Shown here: positions 1 to 10,354 of the stretch, piece after piece
Numbering within the stretch: position 1 is the stretch's first letter
How the letters are laid out: each line of letters opens with the position of its first letter
Origin: Cloeon dipterum
Lineage: Eukaryota; Arthropoda; Insecta; Ephemeroptera; Baetidae
Assembly: GCF_949628265.1 (NCBI RefSeq)
Contig: NC_088787.1
Coordinates: 31,980,844 to 32,044,843, forward strand
Direction: 5' to 3'
Length of the DNA: 64,000 bases
Position numbers and translations under genes: made by a program
Notes under the pieces: model-generated
What the model saw: only the letters and a program-made list of their open reading frames with translations
What the model was told of the DNA's origin: nothing
Databases searched by the model: none

Positions 1-140
1 ATTTGACGGAGCACAAGCGGCTGCACAGCGGGGAGAAGCCGTTCCAGTGCAGCAAGTGCCTGAAGCGCTTCTCGCACTCAGGTTCGTACAGTCAGCACAT
101 GAACCACCGCTACTCGTACTGCAAGCCGTACCGCGAGTAG
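1..140 (+). CDS. zfh1: Zfh1/ZEB transcription factor, C-terminal end (partial)
   Basis: The left edge cuts into the last exon; the open frame starts at base 3 and ends with TAG at 138-140. The 45 visible codons hold the end of one C2H2 finger (HKRLH, then the linker SGEKPF) and one full finger (CSKC, ...[17 protein letters not shown]), then a short tail KPYRE. The [17 protein letters not shown] signature is diagnostic of the C-terminal finger cluster of ZEB1/2 and fly Zfh1. Stopping a few residues after the finger is the insect form; vertebrate ZEBs carry an acidic tail. Zfh1 is a nuclear zinc-finger/homeodomain repressor that acts in mesoderm, stem cells and neurons. The repressor and homeodomain parts lie outside the window. 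Confidence 0.93.
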   Translation, partial: LTEHKRLHSGEKPFQCSKCLKRFSHSGSYSQHMNHRYSYCKPYRE

Positions 141-2425
141 ACTCCCTGCGTGAGCCATTTCAGCACGTGTAAATACGTTTGATACGCAAAAATGCAATTG
201 ACAAATTTTTATTGTGAACATTTTGAGCTTAAGCACACACACACACACAACATGATGCAAGGACAGGAACAATCTGTTGCATCAGCATTCCTCAGAAACA
301 CTCTACTTTTATCCATCCATGTCGTAAAAGGAGAAACAGCTAACTAAGTGTTTTAAAGTTGCTAATATTATAATTGTAAAAACTCGTCGGTATGCAATTG
401 TGCCAGATTTTAGCACCAACCGCGCGCTTCTTCCTATTTCCAAAGCTATTGGAACACTAGACCTTATTGTTAGCATTATAGGCCAAAGAGTAGAGAAATT
501 TCTCCTTAAAGTAGTCGGTCGATCCCTGAAATCTCATTATTGATGTCAGGAAATTCATTCGAGCCACGTCCGTTTTTCTAACGTGGCCGTCATTGAAACT
601 TAAGAATCAACCAGGTACAAAGCCTTTTTAAAGCCAATCTCGTCAGCTGAACAATAACGTAATCTATTTGTAATTTTAATCATATGACACGCAATCTCTG
701 TTTTTGTTTTGATCATAACAAGCCGTTCTCTCTAGTCGATTTCGTTTCACGCGACGTTTGTGCCAAATCCACACAAAAATCGGCTGTCTTCCGCCTACAG
801 ACAAAATTCGCAGGATTAGTGGTCAAGTTTGAATTTTAAAAGTATAAATAATAATATTCTATATAAATCCGTAGTGGAATCTCGAGAGAATCGATCAAAC
901 GAGCGCACTTGTTATGTACAGAGAGCCTCACACACTCATATGCCCACACACACACACCTACACATTAAATTCGAATTGTTACCAATTCAAAAAATATAAT
1001 ATGATATAATTATCGCGCATGGAAATGTATATTTTTAAAGGAATAAAAGAAAATTGAGTATTTTATACTAAAGTTAAGAGTTTTCCAAATCAATAAAGCG
1101 TGTTAGCAGCATTTTCACAAGAAAAGTGCTTCCAGCTGAACAAATATTGCGGAATTAGGTGAGAGAATTCGAAAAACTGCGCAGCTCTGTGTTCTTGAAG
1201 ACAATATATTGACGAAAAAGTACCCTACCAGCACAATATGTGTATAAATAAAACGACTGTTCTCACACAAAACGAATCGCAAACTGGATCACGCGTTCAC
1301 ACCCACACTCGAGTACATTCCACTGTATAAACTAGAATTTAAAACTGGGCTCGACAATAAATAATTTGAGTTGTGAGATGTGAAAGTTTATTTGCCATAT
1401 ATAAAAAAGTACGCGTTCTCCTCGGTTCTGCATCGAGAATGGAGCCGTAAGAACAAATGATAATTATTATAAATTGTACACAATTGAAATCACACGGTGA
1501 GTGATATTATTTATACACACACGTACGCAGAACAAACAACTCATTGGGCGATTTCATTACCAGCCTACTAGTAACTGATATTGATGTACATACGTGCGAA
1601 TAAATTAAAAGCCAAAGCGTTAGTCACTTGGTAATGGAATCGGCGGGCGGATATGCAAGAGTTACCTCTCTTTTTGATAAAAACCCGATTACGTAACGAG
1701 GCGGTAGAGACACACATTCTTTCGGGTGCAATAGATGTTTAATAATTGACTCTTACGTGCAAATATTACTTTTATTTTTGCTATTTGTTGTTGTTAATAT
1801 ATTTTTGTATGCTTTTGACCGTATCTAGGCGCTACCAAAGACAACGATCGAGCCAACTTTCACTTGTCTAGCGTGTAAAATAATAACTAAGTTAATCTAT
1901 GCTTTGCGCAATTTCTTTTTGCGCATCAAAAGGGCTAGAACAACCAAAGATAGCGTGTGTTGAGTGTTGCCGCGGCGCCTCCGCCCCGAGCGGACGACCG
2001 GCCATTGCCATGGTTTGATTGGATTTGATTTGTCTGCTTTTTTATGTTTGTATCATGCTCTCTCTCTCCTTCTCTCTCTGTAAAATACGCGTTTGTAATT
2101 TCTCTACTGTACCAAGACGTTAAAACGAATATATATATTAAACGATATTTATTATTAAACAATGTGAACGAAATTGTTGTATAGCTTCAGGTGTTGCAAA
2201 TTTTTATACAACCTCTATTGCGCATATATAGTGTATGATGACAACAGCATGACCATGTATAAAAAAGAAATTATTATAGTACCATATGGATGAGTATGAT
2301 TGCGGTTCTTATATGCAGAAGAAAACATTTAAAATACACAACTTGTATAACTCTACTTTAAATTCATTAAAATACCAATTAAATATACTCTCTCTCGTGT
2401 TTTAATTCGCTCCAATTCCCAATCA
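141..2425. other. zfh1 3' UTR and convergent intergenic stretch
   Basis: AT-rich sequence with no credible ORF. Canonical AATAAA signals on the + strand lie at 1042-1047, 1092-1097, 1247-1252 and 1356-1361, so the zfh1 3' UTR is probably 0.9-1.25 kb. A CA microsatellite sits near 233-249. A TTTATT (AATAAA on the minus strand) near 2146 could serve the convergent SIAH-like gene. Because ZEB/zfh1 mRNAs are classic miR-8/miR-200 targets, I looked for the CAGTATT seed match and saw only a weak 6-mer (AGTATT near 1055). Confidence 0.6.
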
Positions 2426-4096
2426 TCATTTTTGCGATTTATCTGTGATGGACAGGTTAAAAACGAGGTTGCCCTCCTCAGCGATTGAGTTGGCGATGTC
2501 CAGCTCGATGATCAAGCATTCCTGCTTTGCGATTAAATCTTTCAGGTCCTCCTGGATGGATCTGGGCGCCGACTTGAATGTGAGCACTCTTTGCTTGCTC
2601 TTGGTCGTCAGCCGGCACCAAAACTTCTTGGCGTCCCCCGCCAGGCCGAAGAACTGGACGGTGGCGTAGATCCGAGGTCGGCCGACCATTTCGTCTCGCT
2701 TCGAGATAGAAACAAAGAAAGCGTGATCCTCCACAGTCACGGTTTTGACGAAATGCGTCAGAGTGCATCCTGAATTTGACGTCAAAAGTTTACTAAGACT
2801 GGAAATTTAGACGATCGACTATTTTTTTCTGAGCTTTCAATCGTTGCGAAACCATCCAATGAGCACGAATCGTGCAATTTTAGGCCAGTTAAATTAAACT
2901 TAAAATTTCTAAAACCGTTTTAATTTACTAAAAAATCTGTAAGTGCATGATTTTGCTTCACTAGTAAAAATATTGGCCAGTTTTAATTTTTAAAGAAATG
3001 TTTCATGCAAAGAAAATATAAACGATGTCACCGTTTTCAGTGGGTTGGCTGGGTACCAAATCAGACGTCCCTTCAACCCTCCCCCACCCCTTAAATTAAA
3101 TTATTGCACTTTAAAAAATTCCCTTCTATGATTTTTTTGCAATCTTCCGCACTTTGATTTTTCCACATTTTACTTATAGGAATGGTTGAAAGGTTGGTTG
3201 AGGGAACAATTGGAATGACTTTTGACATGAAGCAAAGGATAAATGATACACTGTACAATTTTTAGTTCAACAATGCACATTTCCAACCGTGAGGTTTTTT
3301 TTAAAATATCGTGCTTTTGGAACATCCCTGCTCGCAAAGAAAATGACATTTATAATAACGTTTAGGCAAGAACATAAGAAAAATGCAAAATTGTAGCCGA
3401 AAAACTTGTTAAAGTGATGTCTAAAAACCGTCTATGTTGCACAAAATAACAGTCTAAAAATAGTCGACCATTTCCCGAATAAAATCGTTTTATTTTCAGT
3501 TCTAATTATGTCATAAATTAAGCAGCTCGATAATTACCCTCCGTCGGAACTTTAATGGCGCAGTTGTAGTTTCCGGCATGTTTCTTCGCCTCGACAGATT
3601 CCACTTCGTGCTCCTCTTGAAGATGCGGTAGCACCTTGTCCAGGATGCCACTCCACCAGCAGTTTGCCCCAGGAAAGGGGCAGCGATACATTTGGAAGGG
3701 ACATAGAGCCTCGTGCTCGGTCCTCTCGGGCACTTTCAGTTTCAGCCCGCAACCGTTTGATTTGTTCTTGCAAGGGAAGTCGAGCGTTTCCGCCACCAAA
3801 ATATACAAAATTAAATTTATTCGAATGGCTGGATCTCAACTAATCAGGAAACTCACCTTTTCCATGAGCAAATTTCTGACGTTGTCCAAAAGCTTGACTC
3901 TGCAAATTGGGCAGATTTCCAAGCTGAGTTTGCAGGTGAAACAAACGATGTGGCCATTCGTGCACTGTTGAATCGGCGTCAGCACGTATTCAAAGCAGAC
4001 GGGACACTTGTAAAGCTCGCTCAGGTCGACGGCTTTTGCTTTCCTCTTGGCTTTGCTCGGCCCTTCCAGGTGGACAGATTTCTTTTTTGAGCTCAT
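2426..4096 (-). CDS. Divergent seven-in-absentia (SIAH) RING E3 ubiquitin ligase
   Basis: Three exons: 4096-3857, 3796-3538 and 2769-2426, giving 280 aa against about 282 in SIAH1. Exon 1 has the RING finger (CPVC, CTNGHIVC, C, CPIC; residues about 30-65). Exon 2 has the paired SIAH zinc fingers (FPCKN..GC, HEALC, CPFPGANC, PHLQEEH). Exon 3 has the substrate-binding beta-sandwich (APRSIQE, EEGNLVFNLSI). SIAH proteins dimerise and ubiquitinate substrates for proteasomal decay. Identity to canonical Sina looks well below the usual very high level, so this is a diverged paralogue rather than the sina orthologue. Intron 2 joins in phase (GAGG|GTAATT ... TTCAG|GA). Intron 1 starts with a perfect GTGAGT, but the join that restores the frame (MEK|VAETLDFPC) ends in TTTTG rather than AG. 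The gene converges on zfh1. Family confidence is high; exon 1-2 join confidence is moderate. Confidence 0.88.
3797..3856 (-). other. Intron 1 of SIAH-like gene with apparent GT-TG ends
   Basis: Read on the minus strand, the intron opens GTGAGT and closes ...TATATTTTG before GTGGCG. No AG in the interval gives the needed phase 0, and read-through hits a stop within 8 codons. Length (60 nt) and the T-rich end are normal for this genome. See findings. Confidence 0.45.
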
Positions 4097-4703
4097 CTTC
4101 TTTCTCTTTCAAACGCCACAACTCTTTTGACTATTTTCATAAGTTATTCAGGGAGAGAAGTAATGCATAAATAATGTGCTTCCAATATTATTCGAACCTA
4201 ATTCATTTCTAATATTTTTTACTCATTATTCTTACATGGTTTCAACAACAGGATATTTTTTGCCTTAAATATCTATTAGAGTTCTCTTGAATTTAACCCG
4301 GACAAATTTTAAAATATTTGCATTTCAGTTAAAGATGACATTCGAATGAAACAAGTTTTTGAGCTTATGAATTTTTATTTTAGAAATATTTACATTTATT
4401 TGCTGTGGAAGGAACTATTGCTGAAAATACGTAGAATTTTTGGTTTGTTTCTGGGTCAATTGGGTTAATTCGTGGATACCTCAGGAGAGAAATTCGCATA
4501 GCACAATACATATAACTAAGTATTTTCCACCTTGTTATTATTAGAAAAAACGTTTTGTCGCACTTGGAATATTTTACGCTAACCATAGTTGGAAATTAAA
4601 ACTAGAGAATCGCTTAAAAGAATAGAGAAAATCACAATAAATGCACCTGTCCCAACAATCTGCATCCAAAAATGTCATCATAAGATACAAATTCATTCAA
4701 GAG

Positions 4704-4709
4704 TTTATT
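4704..4709 (-). promoter_or_regulatory. Polyadenylation signal AATAAA of the TAZ-only gene B
   Basis: TTTATT on the plus strand reads AATAAA on the minus strand, 16 nt past the stop codon at 4726-4728. It would make a very short 3' UTR. Confidence 0.5.
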
Positions 4710-4725
4710 TTCATTGTTGCTGCTG

Positions 4726-5377
4726 TTACTTTTGCTTGGAGTACGGGCAGTAACGCACAGGACAGTTCTTCTGCTGACAGTTCTTGGCGTGCTGGGAGGA
4801 AACTTGAAGGAAACTCCGCCGCTTTTTGCAAAACCGGCAACCATTATAGGAACACCCAAGAAACTTTTGCTGCCGCCGTTTCATCTTCAAAAAATAAATT
4901 TTAAATTGAGCGTATAGTTACGTTAAACGCTATATTGTAAGATACTAACCAGCTTTAATCCAGGGCAAATAGACACGGGGCAGTTGGCCTCCTGCAGGCA
5001 CTGCTCGGCGTGATTTGCACAAAGTGTTATAAATTCTCTGCAAATTTGGCAGCCGGTTGAAGTGGCCGTGCACTTCTTAAAGTGCCGCAACACGATGTTC
5101 ATCCTCCTACACCCTAGCAGTTTGCATTTCTCATTTGTGCACTGAGAAGCGTGCTCCAGACACTCGAAGATCCGCCGGTTTGCTTCCTGTAATGATAATT
5201 TGAATAGTTATTCGGATGCCAATTTTTTACTTACACCCAAGGTCGTGAGAAAAAATTCAGCAGCTTCAAAATGAAACCGGAAACTTATAGTTTTACCTTG
5301 ATTGAATCCGATTCTGCATCGGTCCCAATCGCACCAATTGTGGCCGCACCTGCCAGGTGATTACCAGCCTCCATCAT
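4726..5377 (-). CDS. Small TAZ-type zinc-finger protein (gene B)
   Basis: Three phase-0 exons: 5377-5297, 5186-4950 and 4884-4726, total 158 aa. Exon 2 is a complete TAZ domain of the CBP/p300 TAZ2 kind, with three HCCC sites: H..C...C....C in the first helix pair, HFKKC..GCQIC, then HAEQCLQEANCPVSIC. Exon 3 repeats only the last third of a TAZ module (GCRFCKK, QHAKNCQQKNCPVRYC) and then stops. In CBP/p300, TAZ domains bind transactivation domains; here there is no KIX, bromodomain or acetyltransferase. Splice sites are good (ATCAAG|GTAAAA, ATTACAG|GAAGCA, CTG|GTTAGT). The start is the first ATG of exon 1; a possible upstream exon ending near 5407 cannot be excluded, and then A and B could be one transcript. 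Tandem paralogue of gene A, same first-intron phase. Confidence 0.72.
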
Positions 5378-5544
5378 CTTCTGCTCCTGATCAGTTTTGA
5401 TTTTAAACTATGAAAGCATTTTAAAAATAAATAAATTTTAATCATTTAATAAAATTAAACAAGCACATCGGTTCTATAATGTATCATTTTTGTAAATCTC
5501 TCTTTCTGGAAGCGATATATTTTGGCTGTTAAAACATGCAATGC

Positions 5545-6235
5545 GTCTTACCCATTCAAAAATGTTTTCAATCATACAATGTTCAGAGCAGGAAAGTGTC
5601 AAATTTTCAATTTCCAGGTAAAAAAGTACAAAAAATCGCGATAATTTAAAAATTTCCACTCGGGATGAAATTATGGCCAATAGGGGTTGAGAATTCAAGG
5701 GAGAGAACCCCCAAAAACCATTCAGCTTACCAGAGGAAGTCAAACGGTGTGCAGTTTTTGCATTTGTGACCCTTAGGACCCGAGATTTGGCAATCACAAC
5801 ATTTGCAAAAATTAAAAAATCATGTTTTTTTTAATTTAATATATTGAATTTTTTGATAACGAAGCCGGAAAACACTTTAAAATTTTTACACAACTTCACT
5901 CGTGCCCTGAGACCATTTCCGGATTTTTAAAGTCTATAATAGTGCTTGTTTTTAAAATCGCAAAAACACCAGTAAATTGTCGAAAATGACCCGTGATGAC
6001 CCGTGACCTTAACCAATAACCTCACATTTGGGGATCATTCGATCGGGCTTGACAAGACGAGTTCAACGCACACCTTGACTATTAAATTGTGCCAACTCAT
6101 AATTAGTTATTGCCAAAAATGTCCAATAAAACCCGCAAAAATGATCTATATTATATTATGATTTAATTGTGAATTTTGTCTGATTAACTCGACACCGCCA
6201 AAACCATCCTGCAACCCATGATTTTTGCTCTATTA
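5545..6235 (+). repeat. Dispersed repeat R1, copy A (longest)
   Basis: About 690 bp that recurs in diverged form at 32.2, 34.9, 36.4 (inverted) and 38.0 kb. Landmarks in order: GCGTCTTACCCATT, ATGGCCAATAGGGGTTGA, CCCCCAAAAACCATTCAGC, TTTTTGCATTTGTGACCC, GATTTGGCAATCACAACAT, TGAAGCCGGAAAACAC-like block, GTTCAACGCACACCTT, AATAAAACCCGCAAAAATG, GACACCGCCAAAACCATCC. No protein-coding potential is seen, so it is probably a non-autonomous transposable element. Its right end overlaps the 3' end of TAZ gene A. Confidence 0.75.
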
Positions 6236-7097
6236 ATGTTATTTCGTTAGTTTGTAAAAAAATGTAACTAAAAAACAAACGTGCATTGAGAGTATCGTGT
6301 TTGGCCCCTTGACGAGTGTTGTTGTGAGGCAGCTGCACTTCCTGGTGCTTCTTGCCTTGGAACGCGCCAGCGGCGGACGGCGTGGCCGACATGTCCTGCT
6401 GCTCTGTCAGTTTCTGCTTGACCGTCGAGCACAAGGGCACAGGACAATTGGTTTCCTGGCAATGCTTAGCGTGGTAGCAACACAGGCTTACAAACTTCTT
6501 GCACAAGAGGCAGATTTTGCTTGTGCAGATCTTGGAATGCAGCACCATTTTCTTCATCGTCTGGCATTCCGTCAGTAAGCACTGCGGGTCTCTACAGTGG
6601 CAAGCGTGCACCAGAAACAGCACGCAGCGCTGAGCGGTCTGTTTCTTAGCCTCCTAAAATATTGATTTGATTTTTTTTTTTAGAAATTTAGCGATTAAAC
6701 ATGGAAAATATGACATCTCACTGAATTTAACATGGCTATTTTACCGATAGATTGGTACCTTTCCCTCGCAATCAGTCATTGTACAATAAACAAATATTTT
6801 TAAGATAAATTGGTATTCAAAATTAAATTTATTATTACGCTGCCTTTTATTAAAAAAAACATTATATATACATAGTAAATTTAAAAAAAGATGAAGAAAT
6901 AATTAAAACCAAAATTTTTGTCTGCCAGAAAGGGCAAACAAAAAAAATTGGTCCACAAATTGTTTAGCGCTAAAGATACTTAATTGTTTTATAATATTTA
7001 CCATGTCTAATGTTTCATCCTTTAACAAAGCCGATTTTGCTTCAGCCTCAGCAGTCACACTACTTTTGGCGGCACCTCGAGGCCCTCGACGCATCAT
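6156..7097 (-). CDS. TAZ-type zinc-finger protein (gene A)
   Basis: Two exons, 7097-7002 and 6653-6156, joined in phase 0 (GACATG|GTAAAT ... TTTTAG|GAGGCT), total 197 aa. After a short Ala/Glu-rich leader the second exon encodes a full TAZ2-like domain: LVHACHC....C....C, HSKIC....CLLC, CCYHAKHCQETNCPVPLC, then a Q/K-rich helix end. The CCYHAKHCQE.NCPVP.C block matches CBP/p300 almost residue for residue. In CBP the TAZ2 domain docks transcription-factor activation domains; this protein has nothing else from CBP. The last 26 or so residues (6156-6235) are read from dispersed repeat R1 and look non-ancestral, so the true mRNA could end or splice earlier. No AATAAA lies just downstream, leaving open a transcript shared with gene B. 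Family confidence is high, 3' structure low. Confidence 0.72.
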
Positions 7098-8351
7098 ACT
7101 AAAAATAATATATTATAAATTAAAACTTTTGTATAAAAGCATATCATAAACATTCCTTATTTATCAATCAAATGATAATAAGTTTAAAATTAATATTTTC
7201 TATTCGAGTTTCGCTTTGTTTTCAAAATATTTAAGACACTTCAGGTATGTTCTCATATCGACGAGAGGGCCGTACCTGCCACCTCATATGTTGAAGGCTC
7301 AATCTAAATGTTTACAGCACCGTAAATGCCAAAAATGTCATTCTTTCTGTGTAAATTTAGTCCTGGAATGCCCACAATTAAGAACAAAATTTTGTATATA
7401 CGTCAGGGGAACGCGCGGCTGGAGATAGGTGAGCTCGCGGGCCCTAGAAACGGGGGCGTGTGTCTCCCCCGTGTGATTATTATTCGTTTTCGGGCTATTA
7501 ATACTCCAAAATTATTTATGTTCTGTGTCTCTTTGGCATGCCTCATTTGGGCAAGGGATACGAGCAGGGAAACAAGTGATATTACCTTTTGCTTAGGTTT
7601 ATTGTGGTGCTGGTCCGTTACACGTATATAATTTTGTCAACTGCTCAGGGCTGCGAGAGGGGAGAGGGAGAGAGGGCACGTCTGCTTGCGCCACTGGTCC
7701 GTTGTCGAATCTTTAGTTGCAGTCTCTCCTCAAATGTTAACTCTCCACTCTCCTCCCCCTCTTGCACCCTGAGCCCCACAACGTCGTTACGAACAGTAAC
7801 ATTGATCGATAGCTTCCGTCAGGGTAAACCTAGGGGGGCGGATTACGGCAACGCCACCTTGAGAGAAAATGGCAACGCTGGGCATTGTACAGTGTTTCAA
7901 AGGTCGAGCTAAAAAACGGTGCCGTAAACTGCAAGTCAGGGGTGATAAAATGTCACTGCAGCGCAGTGATATTTTCTCACCCCTGATTTGCAGTGCAACA
8001 ATGCTGCTTTTGAATTCTCCACCAGCGCTGCGCTGACAATAAATACCTTTGGAAAAGAATAACTTGTGGATCTAAAATAACAATCAGATTGATATAAAAG
8101 CAGCTTTTCGAATTCTATGGACGATTTTAAATAAAAACAAAGAAAACTTTTCCGAATATTTTAACTGCTGATTTTTGAACGACGGAGCCAAAAAAGTCCA
8201 ACCTTGAAATTTAGCCCCTTTAGGTTTATTATATTGCGTTTGTTATCTCCTGCCCTTTCTATCTTATCAAAGTTGTATATTTTATCGCTGATGCACGCCC
8301 ACCTAAAAAGAAAGCAAATAATCCAAATTAGTTTAATTGTTCTGAAATTAT
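7098..8351. other. Intergenic, TAZ gene A to first secreted-family gene
   Basis: Divergent spacer of about 1.25 kb. 7420-7860 is GC-rich with a G/A-rich run near 7657-7676. A long imperfect palindrome lies at 7928-7994. TATAAAAG at 8093-8100 might be a TATA box for the downstream gene if that gene has a longer 5' UTR. ORFs here are short and show no family resemblance. Confidence 0.5.
7928..7994. repeat. Imperfect 32-bp inverted repeat with 3-nt loop
   Basis: Left arm begins ACTGCAAGTCAGGGGTGA; the right arm is its reverse complement with three mismatches over 32 bases. The arms are separated by AGC only. Transcribed, it would form one long hairpin. Confidence 0.8.
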
Positions 8352-8968
8352 ATGGTGAAAATGCTGTCGTCTCACATATTGATCCTGACATTGGGAGCCT
8401 CCGTGGTGCCCTTGGTGGACGCTGGCCTCTTTTACGACCTGTCCGGCGGCAGTGCCGGTCTGCTGAGCCCGTGCTCCATGCACAGTCTCACTGGCGTCTT
8501 CGTGGAGGAGCGCGCCTCCCTCTACGAGCCGGACACGGACGGACTGGTGCTCGTGTCCAAGTACACGGATGACTTGGGCTGCTTGCAGACGCCAGAGTTC
8601 GTTCAGGTGCATCGCAACTTCACCTTCAGGGTGCGTGCTTTCCTGCCGAGACCAGTCGAGGTGCTCAATCCGGTGCCTATTTTCTACGCCTACCTCTGGA
8701 ACGAGCAGGAAGGGTTGATTCCCCTCGCCTACCACATGGGTCCAACCGCCGATGGCTGGGTTGAGTGGCAACAACAGGTGCCTCACTACCTGCACTACCC
8801 ACAAATGTTTAAGGTTAAAATTGATTGATCCGCATGGATGTTGTAATGTTGTTGCTCTCCTTTTTTAAAAAATTTCAGGTTGAAATTAGGTCTGATTTGT
8901 ACACTGCCAGTTACGTCGCAATCCGCTGGTTTGGTCTCTCTGACGAACAACTGCCACCGTTAATTTAG
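8352..8968 (+). CDS. Secreted AIRWF-family protein 1
   Basis: Two exons, 8352-8813 and 8879-8968 (TTTAAG|GTTAAA ... TTTCAG|GTTGAA, phase 0), 183 aa. The ATG at 8352 or 8361 both give a signal peptide (hydrophobic ILILTLGASVVPLV, cut near residue 24). The mature chain starts GLFYDL, has only two cysteines (about 41 and 77, probably one disulfide), one N-glycosylation site (NFT), a conserved PVPIFYAYLWNE block, and ends SYVAIRWFGLSDEQLPP. I do not recognise the family. Size, the FYD start and a Y-V-A-I-R-W-F last strand recall MAM-type or other beta-sandwich domains, but the usual MAM cysteines are absent, so this is inference. First of four paralogues, closest to the one at 9756. Confidence 0.8.
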
Positions 8969-9755
8969 TCACGAGGGAAGAGCTTTGTGTTGAAGTAAAG
9001 CTTACCTGAAAATTGAGGATAATGCTAAAATAGTCATAAATATTTGATAAAAATGTGTTTAAAGTCTGCATAATTGTCAATCAATAACTGTCTCCCTCTA
9101 CTCTGTTAACTGTAAAGCCACGATTTATTAAATTTCACAATTTAGGGACTTTTTCCTCAATATTCGCACGACAAGAGGGATCAAAATCAATATAAATTAT
9201 GTAAAATCCGAAATTTAATTTCCCTCGGTTCAGAGTTCAAATTTGTTGCTAAATTAAAAAAAACTAAACTCAATGAACTACTAATAATTGCTATAGTCAA
9301 GCACGGATATTGTTCTTATTAATTGGCCTGTAGAGCTCTACTTTAAAAAGAAACTTAGTTGTTTCTGACGTGCCATTATTTTAACGCTGTATTGAATCTA
9401 AGAAAAAAACACCGACATGCCACATCATTTTGTGATAAATCGCTTTTCGGGAAATACCTTTTACTGTTTATTCCTGATTTCCTGTTACGCTAGATTATAT
9501 TACATTTAATATTTTATAATAACACTTGAAATGTGTGCTACAACAGCGACTTCGTTATAATTAAAAATAAATTTCATTGATTAAAAATCAAATGAAAAAG
9601 AAAAAAATAAATCATTGTCGCTCAAGAAATACGACTGTCTATGTCTAGTAGGAAAACCCCAACATGATATTAAAATGGTTTTTCTTATCTAATCGCATAT
9701 CTAACAATCTTTTAGTCGAATATCGAGTCAACTTACAATTAGGAACACAATTGAA
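8969..9755. other. Intergenic between AIRWF genes 1 and 2
   Basis: AT-rich, no ORF of interest. It includes the 3' UTR of gene 1 and the promoter of gene 2. Nothing else stands out. Confidence 0.5.
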
Positions 9756-10354
9756 ATGTCTTCAAACGTTGAGGTTAGCATTTTCCTTCTCTTGCTGGGA
9801 GCTATCATCGCTCCTTCGGTAGCGACCGGCGTGTTTTTTGACCTGTCGAGCGGCAACCCTGGTCTCGAGACGCCATGCAGCAGGTACAATTTCAGCAGTG
9901 CCTTCTTTGAGCAAGAAGCCAGCGTTTTCGACCCTGCCACCTCGGGACTAATGCTGGTTTCGGCGAACCTTGGCACTGGGTGCCTCGAGACGCCTCAGTT
10001 CGTCGAGGTGCACAAGAACTACACCTTCATGGTGAGGACGTTCTTGCCGAAACCTCGTGAGATTGCCTACCCGGTGCCCATATTCTACGCTTACTTGTGG
10101 AATGAGAAGGAAGGGCTGATCCCGTTGACGTATCACATGGGGCCTGGTGCGGACGGATGGGTCGAGTGGCAGGAGGAAGTGCCTTACTACCTCGAATATC
10201 CGCAGATGTTCAAGGTATTCAAAACATAAGTTCTCATTATAAATTAATCTAATTTTTGTAATTTTAGATCGTTATTTTGTCGGAATTGTTCACTGCTAAG
10301 TACGTCGCAGTGCGTTGGTTCGGCCTTTCCGATGAACCCGTGCCGCTTGTGTGA
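9756..10354 (+). CDS. Secreted AIRWF-family protein 2
   Basis: Two exons, 9756-10214 and 10268-10354 (TTCAAG|GTATTC ... TTTTAG|ATCGTT, phase 0), 181 aa. Signal peptide MSSNVEVSIFLLLLGAIIAP..., mature start GVFFDL. Closely related to the gene at 8352: shared PVPIFYAYLWNE, EGLIPL.YHMGP, DGWVEWQ and YVA(I/V)RWFGLSDE blocks, the same two cysteines (TPCS, GCLETP) and the same intron. N-glycosylation candidates NFS and NYT. A polyadenylation signal AATAAA is at 10391-10396. Function unknown; predicted soluble and extracellular. Confidence 0.82.

Noticed and set aside
141-2425. miR-8/miR-200 site in the zfh1 3' UTR
   Set aside because: Expected from ZEB biology, but no CAGTATT was found by eye; only a 6-mer AGTATT near 1055.
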